From: Gammaproteobacteria bacterium
GTDB taxonomy: Bacteria > Pseudomonadota > Gammaproteobacteria > Pseudomonadales > Halieaceae
DNA length: 8,914 bases
Assembly: GCA_002748505.1 (NCBI GenBank)
Contig: PDSN01000138.1
Coordinates: 1-8,914, forward strand
Direction: 5' to 3'
Position 1 is the first letter of the stretch. Every line of letters begins with the position of its first letter. Positions 1 to 5,840 of the stretch are shown here, one piece after another. The notes below the pieces were generated by a model. The model saw only the letters and a program-made list of their open reading frames with translations, was not told the origin of the DNA and searched no databases. The translations under genes and the position numbers were made by a program.

Positions 1-42
1 GCAAATGTACATGGTGTTAGCTGATTATAAGTCGTTGTGAGC

Positions 43-71
43 AAAATAATGCTATTGATAATGATTGTCAA
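43..71 (-). promoter_or_regulatory. Divergent sigma70-type promoter overlapping the Fur box
   Basis: On the minus strand there is a perfect -35 hexamer TTGACA (71 down to 66), a 17-base spacer and a weaker -10 hexamer TATTTT (48 down to 43). The Fur-like palindrome sits between and over these elements, the usual arrangement for Fur repression. A second possible -10, TATAAT (29 down to 24, minus strand), is perfect in sequence but lacks a -35 at the right distance. The surrounding 1-60 is AT-rich (20 of 60 bases G or C by hand count), as expected of a promoter. The gene served would start left of the window and cannot be identified here. Confidence 0.5.
56..70. promoter_or_regulatory. Fur-box-like operator
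   Basis: The 15-base sequence TGATAATGATTGTCA matches the 7-1-7 Fur consensus TGATAATGATTATCA at 14 of 15 positions. Against the classical 19-base Fur box the stretch 57-75 matches at 15 of 19 positions. Fur is the ferric uptake regulator and represses iron-acquisition genes when iron is plentiful. The site overlaps a good leftward promoter (43-71, minus strand), so the regulated gene is most likely beyond the left edge, reading away from proA. It lies about 230 bases before proA, with no good rightward promoter beside it, so control of proA is unlikely. Match seen directly; the regulatory role is inferred. Confidence 0.7.
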
Positions 72-120
72 TATTTCAAAAGGGTTTTCGGTAGTGCAGT
101 CTTGTCACCGCGGGGTTGGG

Positions 121-153
121 CGTTCCCGGCTGGTTTGAGGCGTGCCGGGAACG
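121..153. repeat. Perfect 10-bp inverted repeat in the proA upstream region
   Basis: CGTTCCCGGC (121-130) and GCCGGGAACG (144-153) are exact reverse complements separated by 13 bases. In RNA this would make a stable GC-rich hairpin. There is no T-run directly after it on either strand: the plus strand continues with an A-run and the minus strand with a C-rich stretch, so it is not a canonical intrinsic terminator. It lies upstream of the proposed proA promoter. It could be a protein-binding palindrome or a processed hairpin of a leftover transcript; the function is unknown. Confidence 0.6.
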
Positions 154-254
154 AGTCAAAAAACCGCTGCCGTGGCGTACTTCGTTGCCAAAGATACGGC
201 CGGCGTCTGCGGTTGACAGAGCCTCATTTGTACGCGGGCTGCGGGGTGATGGTG

Positions 255-260
255 TATACT
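255..260 (+). promoter_or_regulatory. Candidate -10 element for proA
   Basis: TATACT (255-260) matches the sigma70 -10 consensus at 5 of 6 positions and lies about 40 bases before the proA start codon, giving a predicted leader of roughly 34 bases. No convincing -35 hexamer occurs 16-18 bases upstream. A perfect TTGACA at 213-218 is 36 bases away, too far to pair with it. The promoter is therefore plausible but incomplete, and proA may depend on an activator or another start site. Confidence 0.35.
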
Positions 261-300
261 TGCCCGCTTGCAGTCGACACACGTATAGCAGGTATGAGCA

Positions 301-1557
301 ATGAACAGTCAGCAATATATGCAGCAAATTGGAGAGGCAGCGCGAGCGGCGGCGCGGCAGGTGGCGGCATCGAGCACCGCGCAGCGCAACACTGCCCTGC
401 TGGCGGTTTGCGAAGCCTTGCAGGAAAATCGCCAATCGTTGTTGAGTGCTAACGCAGAAGATATGGCACGCGGACGCGACAACAACCTGGCGCCAGCCTT
501 GCTTGATCGTCTGCAACTTACGCCCGAGCGGATTGACGCAATGATCGACGGTCTTGAACAGGTTGCGAAACTGCCTGACCCCGTGGGGCAAATCAGCGAT
601 ATGAACACCATGCCCAGTGGTATTTCTGTGGGACGAATGCGTGTGCCGCTGGGGGTGATTGGCATTATCTATGAATCGCGGCCCAATGTGACGGTGGAAG
701 CGGCGGCGCTGTGCTTGAAGTCGGGCAATGCCTGTATTTTGCGCGGCGGTTCGGAAGCGCTGGCCTCCAACCAGGCCATCGCTGCCTGCATTGGCACGGG
801 GCTTGAACAGGCGGGGCTGCCTCGCGAGGTGGTACAAGTAGTGAACACTACTGATCGCGCGGTGGTGGGGCAGATGATTACTCACCCCGAGTATGTGGAC
901 GTGATCGTGCCGCGCGGTGGCAAAGGTCTGATAGAGCGTATCAGTAACGATGCCCGGGTGCCGGTGATTAAACACCTGGATGGTATTTGCCATGTGTATA
1001 TCGACGATTCCGCCGACCCTGAGATGGCGATCACTATCGCACTCAACGCCAAAACCCAGCGCTACGGCACCTGTAACACTATGGAGACGCTGTTGATTCA
1101 TGAGGCGGTGGCGGCATCAATACTGCCGCCACTGGCTAGCGCACTGCTGGATAAAGGTGTGGAATTGCGCGGTTGTGAGCGGGTGCGAGCGCTGGTCAGT
1201 CAAGCTGTACCTGCCGATGAAAGCGATTGGAGCGAAGAATATCTCGCGCCGATACTGTCGATAAAAATTGTGGCAGACATCGACGAAGCCATGGCGCATA
1301 TCGAGCGCTACAGCTCCCGCCACACCGAGGCCATCGTGACCTCGCATCATCCGCGCGCCATGCGCTTTTTACGGGAAGTGGATTCCGCCTCGGTGATGGT
1401 TAACGCCTCCACACGTTTTGCCGACGGTTTTGAATATGGCCTGGGTGCAGAGATAGGTATTTCCACCGACAAACTGCATGCCCGCGGCCCCGTGGGGCTT
1501 GAGGGGCTGACTTCGCAGAAGTACGTGGTGCTCGGTGATGGGCAGGTGCGCTCTTGA
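301..1557 (+). CDS. proA: Gamma-glutamyl phosphate reductase (glutamate-5-semialdehyde dehydrogenase)
   Basis: The 418-residue product matches ProA of E. coli (417 residues) in length and motifs. ProA uses NADPH to reduce L-glutamyl 5-phosphate to glutamate 5-semialdehyde in the cytoplasm, the second step of proline synthesis after ProB. Visible signatures are PLGVIGIIYESRPNV (116-130), the SGNACILRGGSEA stretch (141-153), the VPRGGKGLI segment (203-211), the catalytic-cysteine motif GTCNTMETLL with Cys258, and the C-terminal FADGFEYGLGAEIGIST block (373-389). The ATG at 301 has an AGCAGG-type ribosome site (287-292) 8 bases upstream. An ATG at 294 is out of frame. The stop overlaps the nadD start by four bases, and proA next to nadD is the arrangement in Pseudomonas-type genomes. 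No truncation or missing key residue was seen. Confidence 0.97.
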   Translation: MNSQQYMQQIGEAARAAARQVAASSTAQRNTALLAVCEALQENRQSLLSANAEDMARGRDNNLAPALLDRLQLTPERIDAMIDGLEQVAKLPDPVGQISDMNTMPSGISVGRMRVPLGVIGIIYESRPNVTVEAAALCLKSGNACILRGGSEALASNQAIAACIGTGLEQAGLPREVVQVVNTTDRAVVGQMITHPEYVDVIVPRGGKGLIERISNDARVPVIKHLDGICHVYIDDSADPEMAITIALNAKTQRYGTCNTMETLLIHEAVAASILPPLASALLDKGVELRGCERVRALVSQAVPADESDWSEEYLAPILSIKIVADIDEAMAHIERYSSRHTEAIVTSHHPRAMRFLREVDSASVMVNASTRFADGFEYGLGAEIGISTDKLHARGPVGLEGLTSQKYVVLGDGQVRS

Positions 1558-2201
1558 GCGATGCGCCGGAGAAGCCGATAGCGATTTTTGGCGGTACCTT
1601 TGATCCGGTGCATTTTGGCCACTTGCGCACTGCGCTGGAATTGGTAGAAGCGCTCAACCTGGACCATCTGCGCCTGATGCCCTCGGCCAACCCGCCCCAT
1701 CGCGATGCGCCCCAGCGCTCAGCGCAAGACCGCGCCAACATGGTGGCGCTGGCTGTGGCCGAGGAGCCGCGCCTGCGCATCGAGCGCTGTGAACTCGAGC
1801 GGGATGGGCCATCCTATACGGTGGATAGCTTGTTGCATATCCGCAAACAGATTGGTGAAAAAAGATCACTATGTCTGGTTCTTGGCAGCGACGCAGCGCT
1901 AAAATTGCCGACCTGGTCGCGCTGGGAGCGATTGCTGGACTTGGCGCATCTGTTGATTATCGCTCGCCCTGGCTGGGTAATTCCGCCGGGTCACCGGGTT
2001 TCCCAGTGGCTTGCCGGGCATAGGGTCAGTGAGCCTTCGGCAGTGCGGGGTGCGGCGGGCTGTGTGCTGATTCACGAGCTGCGTCAGTTAGCTATTTCCG
2101 CCACGGAAATACGCGAGATGATCGCCCTCGGACGCTCGCCCCGGTATTTGTTGCCGGAGAGTGTGCTGTCTTATATTCGTGAGCGCAAGCTCTATGGCTA
2201 A
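1554..2201 (+). CDS. nadD: Nicotinate-nucleotide adenylyltransferase
   Basis: This 215-residue protein matches NadD (E. coli 213 residues), which transfers AMP from ATP to nicotinate mononucleotide to make deamido-NAD in the cytosol, the shared step of NAD synthesis. Seen in the sequence: the nucleotidyltransferase motif GGTFDPVHFGH (13-23) close to the N-terminus, the substrate-loop PSANPPHR (43-50), the GSDAALKLPTWSRWERLL block (111-128), and the C-terminal ISATEIR motif (181-187) that binds the ATP phosphates. The start is TTG at 1554, which overlaps the proA stop (TTGA). No ATG, GTG or other TTG lies between it and the essential GGTFDP motif, so this start is nearly forced. A GGGCAGG stretch just upstream could serve as ribosome site. 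The overlap implies translational coupling to proA. Confidence 0.96.
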   Translation: MSDAPEKPIAIFGGTFDPVHFGHLRTALELVEALNLDHLRLMPSANPPHRDAPQRSAQDRANMVALAVAEEPRLRIERCELERDGPSYTVDSLLHIRKQIGEKRSLCLVLGSDAALKLPTWSRWERLLDLAHLLIIARPGWVIPPGHRVSQWLAGHRVSEPSAVRGAAGCVLIHELRQLAISATEIREMIALGRSPRYLLPESVLSYIRERKLYG

Positions 2202-2266
2202 GACGTTTTTTTTGCGCGAAGTGAGTTGAAGTAAGTTGTTGTAGTAAGGCAGATTCTCATCTGTTC

Positions 2267-2271
2267 AGGAG
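2267..2271 (+). promoter_or_regulatory. Ribosome binding site of the SUMF1-like gene
   Basis: AGGAG lies 5 bases before the ATG at 2277 and fixes the start of the SUMF1-like gene. The 75-base gap between nadD and this gene contains a run of eight T (2206-2213) but no adjacent hairpin, and no convincing -35/-10 pair. It is therefore unclear whether the gene is read from the proA-nadD transcript or from its own weak promoter. Confidence 0.75.
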
Positions 2272-2276
2272 TAAAC

Positions 2277-4727
2277 ATGGATCTTAAAACGGCCAGACTG
2301 GTACTTGGCGTCGATGTGTCTGCGGACATTGTTGAGGCAGAGTCGGCGCACGATGCGCTGGTCGGTGTGCTTGAAAAACAGATTGATTTATTATCTGTTG
2401 GTTCGCCGCAGCACGATGACGCCCAGCGGCTTCTCGCCGAATACGACACGGCGATACGTGTTCTGCGCCAGGCCCACGAGTCAGAACAACATGTTGGCAG
2501 CCCAGCGTTTTATACCCAGGCGAGTAATGAGTCGGCAGGCCCTACCTCAATTGAGCGATTATATGAGGTCGAGCGTGAAAGAAAATCTGGAGCTGCGCCG
2601 GAATCTGAGCAAAAACAACCAGAGAGACAAGACTCGGTTAGTCCGCAAATTACCCAGCGGCAAGAGGAGAAAGCCGAGGCACCAGAGGATCAGCAACCTG
2701 AAGCCTCGACAACTTCCGTGCACGACTCGAAGCAAACGCATGGTCTGTTCCAACAAAAATACCTTATCAGTATTGCCGCAGCGGGGCTTGGCGCGATACT
2801 GGTGGTGGCGGCTCTGTTTGTCACCGATGGGCAAGATCAGCAGAATGTCTTAGAGGACAAGCATGGCGTCAATGCGCCGCTTGCTAGCTCTTTGGAGATT
2901 GCGGGTAAGGAGATTGCGAGTGATCAAACCCCGCGCGCGCAACAGGCGGAGACCAGTGCCGAGCCAGGCGTTCAACCGGGGGCGCAACCGCAAGGCCAAA
3001 TCGATGTTTCGGTGCTCAGCATGAGAGAGGATTGGCTGTCGGCGCAAAGCGCGTTGCTGGATGTGCTGGTAGAGCTGTCTGCGGCAGCCGAGGATCAGGA
3101 CTACCTGAACGAAGTACGGGAACAGCAGAAGCAGCGTTTTCCGCTGGACGACAGTCCCGACGTGCAGCGAGAAAAACTCGCTGCATACCAGGCTTTTACC
3201 GCTGCGGCAAAAAAACGGGTGCGGGATATGCACGCCACGCAGCTCGCCAGCGATGCCAAGGCGCGTTTTCTTGAGCAGGTGTCAAACCTGCGACAAAACG
3301 GTCTTGACCAATGGCCGCTTACAGCCGCATCTGTGGATGTATTTGCCGGGCTCACAAGCGCGGATATCGACAACATCAATACGCAAATGACAAACGCTGA
3401 ACAGTTGCTGTCTGCAGGACATTACGACGCTGCGGCAACTGCTTATAGCGAGCTTTCCGAGACTCTGTCAGCCTTACAGCTAAAGCAACCGCAGGTCGGT
3501 ATAGATACCTTGTTTGCAAGAGGAAAAGAGGCCATAAGACGCAATCGCCTGTCCTTGCCACTGAATGACAGCGCGCGGTTTTATTTACGTGAAATTGAAA
3601 AGCTTCAGCAAGATGCGCCGCAGTACCAGCAGTTAAAAGCGCTGATTGGTGATGCTTATCTGAAGTTGGCAGTCTCTGCCCAAAAATCCGGTGATTTCGC
3701 TCGCGCTAACACCATGCTTGCGCGCCGTGCTGCTGTGGTCGGTCAGGCCGATACAAACCAGGTATTGGCACGACTCGAAAACAACAAACGCCGCTTTATG
3801 CAAGAGCGCTTTAAACCCGGTGTTGTGATGTCAGAATTTGATGGTTTGCCCGTGGTGTTCGTGCCGCCGGGGAAATTCCAAATGGGTAATCCTTCCGGTG
3901 GGCTGAACCGTTTTTTCTCGGGCTTGTTTGGCGCGGGTGAATACAGCGTATCGCGCGAGCGTCCTGTGCACGAGGTGGTCATTGACAAGCCCTTTGCGGT
4001 AGCGCAACAGGAAATCAGCGTTGGCTTGTTCAGGCGCTTTGTGACAGAGACGGGCTATGTTACTGATGCGGAGAAAAAGGGCGTAAGCCATGCCCTGCTC
4101 AACGATAGAGAAGTCAGCGTGGCGAATAAAAACTGGCGGCATAATTATCTGGGCGGCCGTGCCAAAGCCCGTGAACCGGTCATCCATGTGTCCTACAATG
4201 ATGCCAACGCCTTCGCCGTCTGGCTTAGCAAAAAAACCGGCGCCAATTACCGTTTGCCCAGTGAATCGGAGTTCGAATATGTGGCGCGCCAGGGCAAATC
4301 GCTTTTAGCGCCCTGGGGCGATGATGAGCCCGATGTTAAGCAGGGCAATTTCCGTCGGGCGCAAGACAAGGCACCGTCTGTCTGGGTTAGCGCCACTGGC
4401 AAAGAGGCGGTAAAAGCTGTGTCAGGCGCCAGTGATGGCTACTTTGGCCCCGCGCCGGTGGGGCGGTTTAGTGCCAACGAGTTCAAGATCAACGATGTGA
4501 TGGGCAACGTGTCGGAGTGGACCAGCGATTGCTATTTCGACAGCTATAGAGGCAAAGACAATGCCCAACGAGCCAGGGGGCAGGCCGGTTGTGACATGCG
4601 CGTGGTACGCGGCGCCCACTGGGCCAGCGATGCGCGGGATCTTCGCGCCAGCTACCGCCTCGATAAGTCGCGCAATTACAGTGCCAATACCCTCGGTTTT
4701 CGCGTGGTGCGGGATATTCAGCGCTAG
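2277..4727 (+). CDS. Membrane-anchored SUMF1/FGE-fold protein lacking the FGE catalytic cysteines
   Basis: The 816-residue product has a cytoplasmic N-terminal part (1-160), one membrane helix (about 162-182), an alanine/glutamine-rich linker, a largely helical region (about 245-510, with a TPR-like segment near 372-400), and a C-terminal SUMF1/formylglycine-generating-enzyme-type domain (about 525-814). Domain signatures are VFVPPGKFQMG (527-537), ERPVHEV (561-567), VSYNDANAFAVWLS (638-651), YRLPSESEFEYVAR (658-671), MGNVSEW (742-748), VVRGAHW (776-782) and LGFRVVR (806-812). Acidic residues follow the helix and basic or neutral ones precede it, which suggests the SUMF1 domain is periplasmic. 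The two cysteines used by true FGE are replaced by Ser784 and Leu789 in my alignment, so sulfatase activation is unlikely. Cys752 and Cys772 could form a disulfide. Residues 1-70 resemble a J-domain fold without HPD. The C-terminal half has host-like G+C; the linker is poorer. A specific function cannot be assigned. Confidence 0.9.
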   Translation: MDLKTARLVLGVDVSADIVEAESAHDALVGVLEKQIDLLSVGSPQHDDAQRLLAEYDTAIRVLRQAHESEQHVGSPAFYTQASNESAGPTSIERLYEVERERKSGAAPESEQKQPERQDSVSPQITQRQEEKAEAPEDQQPEASTTSVHDSKQTHGLFQQKYLISIAAAGLGAILVVAALFVTDGQDQQNVLEDKHGVNAPLASSLEIAGKEIASDQTPRAQQAETSAEPGVQPGAQPQGQIDVSVLSMREDWLSAQSALLDVLVELSAAAEDQDYLNEVREQQKQRFPLDDSPDVQREKLAAYQAFTAAAKKRVRDMHATQLASDAKARFLEQVSNLRQNGLDQWPLTAASVDVFAGLTSADIDNINTQMTNAEQLLSAGHYDAAATAYSELSETLSALQLKQPQVGIDTLFARGKEAIRRNRLSLPLNDSARFYLREIEKLQQDAPQYQQLKALIGDAYLKLAVSAQKSGDFARANTMLARRAAVVGQADTNQVLARLENNKRRFMQERFKPGVVMSEFDGLPVVFVPPGKFQMGNPSGGLNRFFSGLFGAGEYSVSRERPVHEVVIDKPFAVAQQEISVGLFRRFVTETGYVTDAEKKGVSHALLNDREVSVANKNWRHNYLGGRAKAREPVIHVSYNDANAFAVWLSKKTGANYRLPSESEFEYVARQGKSLLAPWGDDEPDVKQGNFRRAQDKAPSVWVSATGKEAVKAVSGASDGYFGPAPVGRFSANEFKINDVMGNVSEWTSDCYFDSYRGKDNAQRARGQAGCDMRVVRGAHWASDARDLRASYRLDKSRNYSANTLGFRVVRDIQR

Positions 4728-4945
4728 CCCGGATATTTCACCAGTAAATGGAATTTTCGGACAAAAGGACAAAGAAGGTTGTTCAAACATCATGAAAAGC
4801 GTAGCGGTAGCTACGGTTTGAATGTCGAAAAACCATTTAGGCACGGTTTGTACATTGGTTTTTGTTGCCATTTGTCACGTAACCCGTTGATATCAAATAA
4901 ATAATAGTGGGCAAGCCGCCGTACTGGTGAATTATCCGGGCTAGC
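4723..4945. repeat. 223-bp segment bounded by 24-bp inverted repeats (MITE-like)
   Basis: The left arm (4723-4746, beginning GCTAGCCCGGATATTTCACC) and the right arm (4922-4945) are reverse complements over 24 bases with a single mismatch. CTAG occurs at both outer edges (4724-4727 and 4941-4944), which could be a 4-base target duplication of the YTAR type made by IS5-group transposons. The interior is AT-rich (73 of 180 bases G or C over 4741-4920 by hand count) and has no credible gene. It contains a 6-bp hairpin CGTAGC/GCTACG (4800-4815), flanking TTCAAAC/GTTTGAA (4782-4788, 4816-4822), and AAAAACCA/TGGTTTTT (4828-4835, 4856-4863). The stop codon of the upstream gene (4725-4727) lies inside the left arm. 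Best reading: a small non-autonomous mobile element or a decayed insertion sequence. The element family is not identified. Confidence 0.65.
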
Positions 4946-4960
4946 AAAGCCCCGCGTGCC

Positions 4961-4969
4961 TGTTACAAT
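4961..4969 (+). promoter_or_regulatory. Candidate extended -10 promoter for rsfS-rlmH-mrdA-mrdB
   Basis: TGTTACAAT fits the extended -10 pattern TGnTATAAT with one mismatch, and it ends 32 bases before the rsfS start, giving a leader of about 25 bases. The place where a -35 would lie (about 4940-4947) falls on the edge of the right inverted-repeat arm and has no good hexamer, but extended -10 promoters can work without one. Because the SUMF1-like gene and the repeat separate rsfS from nadD, a local promoter is expected here for the essential genes downstream. Confidence 0.45.
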
Positions 4970-5001
4970 GAACGTGTAGATGCAATCAACGCAGGAGCTT
5001 C

Positions 5002-5367
5002 ATGGACACCCCGCAACTTACTGAATTGGTGCGAAACGCACTGGATGATCTTAAAGCCGTCGATCCCGTATACCTCGATGTCTCGGGTTTGACTGACGTG
5101 ATGGACGTGCTCGTGGTTGCCAGTGGCACCTCCAATCGCCATGTAAAGTCACTGGCGGATAACGTCTGCATGGAAGCGAAGAAAGCGGGAATGCGTCCGC
5201 TGGGCGTAGAGGGCGAAGACGCAGGGGAGTGGGTGTTGGTGGATTTTGGCGATGTCGTGGTGCATGTGATGTTGCCTGCTACGCGGGATTTTTACGATCT
5301 CGAACGCCTGTGGAGTCAGCCCCCGGCCGAGTTAGACGATGAGAGCGACGGCCAAGAATCCAGCTGA
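5002..5367 (+). CDS. rsfS: Ribosomal silencing factor RsfS (Iojap family)
   Basis: The 121-residue protein belongs to the RsfS/Iojap/DUF143 family (E. coli member 105 residues). RsfS binds ribosomal protein L14 (uL14) on the free 50S subunit and blocks joining to 30S, lowering translation under nutrient limitation. Family signatures seen are YLDVSGLTDVMDVLVVASGTSNRHVKSLADNV (24-55), the GVEGEDAGEWVLVDFGDVVVHVM core (68-90) and RDFYDLERLW (95-104). The C-terminal tail (107-121) is acidic and extra compared with E. coli. The ATG at 5002 has AGGAG at 4993-4997, 4 bases upstream. The stop overlaps the rlmH start by one base (TGATG), so the two are translationally coupled, as is common for this pair in gammaproteobacteria. 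Confidence 0.96.
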   Translation: MDTPQLTELVRNALDDLKAVDPVYLDVSGLTDVMDVLVVASGTSNRHVKSLADNVCMEAKKAGMRPLGVEGEDAGEWVLVDFGDVVVHVMLPATRDFYDLERLWSQPPAELDDESDGQESS

Positions 5368-5837
5368 TGCGCGTAAACATTCTGGCGGTGGGCACCCGCA
5401 TGCCAAACTGGGTGCAGCAGGGTGTGAACGAATACCACAAACGCATGCCCAAAGAGCTGGTGGTGAACTGGCGGGAAATTCCCGTGGCCAGGCGCAACGG
5501 CTCGGCATCCCCCGCGCAGCTTTGTCAGCGCGAGGGCAAACGCCTGCTCGAATCGGTGCCAAAGGGTGATCGTATTATCGCCCTGGATGTGCAGGGCAAG
5601 GCCTGGTCCACGGAGCAGCTGGCTGCTAATCTCGCCGACTGGCAGATGACTGGGCAAAACGTCAGCCTGCTGATCGGCGGCCCCGATGGTTTGTCGCCAG
5701 AGTGTTTGGCCGCCAGCGCACAGCGCTGGTCGTTGGGGCCTTTGACCTTACCGCATCCTCTGGTGCGTGTGGTGCTGGCGGAACAGCTTTATCGCGCTTG
5801 GAGTATCAACGCCAATCACCCCTATCACCGCGCTTAA
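5367..5837 (+). CDS. rlmH: 23S rRNA (pseudouridine(1915)-N3)-methyltransferase RlmH
   Basis: The 156-residue product aligns along its whole length with E. coli RlmH (155 residues), a dimeric SPOUT-class enzyme. It uses S-adenosylmethionine to methylate pseudouridine 1915 in helix 69 of 23S rRNA on assembled 70S ribosomes. Visible signatures are the N-terminal AVGTRMPNWVQQGVNEY (7-23), the SAM-binding knot loop LLIGGPDGLSP (101-111), and the C-terminal LTLPHPLVRVVLAEQLYRAWSI block ending in NHPYHR (126-155). The start ATG shares a base with the rsfS stop and has only a poor ribosome site, so it probably relies on coupled re-initiation. The stop lies 3 bases before the mrdA start. Confidence 0.97.
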   Translation: MRVNILAVGTRMPNWVQQGVNEYHKRMPKELVVNWREIPVARRNGSASPAQLCQREGKRLLESVPKGDRIIALDVQGKAWSTEQLAANLADWQMTGQNVSLLIGGPDGLSPECLAASAQRWSLGPLTLPHPLVRVVLAEQLYRAWSINANHPYHRA

Positions 5838-5840
5838 CTC

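Noticed and set aside
213..218. Perfect TTGACA as the -35 of the proA promoter
   Set aside because: No -10-like hexamer at 16-18 bases; the good TATACT is 36 bases downstream.
76..1101. Long minus-strand open frame of 341 codons opposite proA
   Set aside because: Most of it lies antisense to a certain proA gene, its translation has no recognisable domain, and it is rich in His/Arg/Gln as expected of an antisense shadow.
2181..2217. Possible terminator after nadD: GAGC-GCAA-GCTC hairpin and a run of eight T
   Set aside because: The short hairpin lies inside the nadD end and is 13 bases from the T-run; the alternative GCGCAA/TTGCGC pairing puts most of the T-run in the loop. Neither is a proper intrinsic terminator.
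4711..4740. GGGATATTCA and CGGATATTTCA in near-tandem across the end of the SUMF1-like gene
   Set aside because: The first copy encodes conserved C-terminal residues after GFRVVR and the match is short, so chance is the simpler explanation.
4422..4871. Minus-strand frame of 149 codons running through the repeat into the SUMF1-like gene
   Set aside because: Half of it is antisense to the conserved SUMF1 domain; no family resemblance, and no ribosome site was recognised.
4938..4952. GGGCT/AGCCC hairpin just before the rsfS promoter as a terminator
   Set aside because: Only a 5-bp stem and followed by a GC-rich stretch with no T-run.
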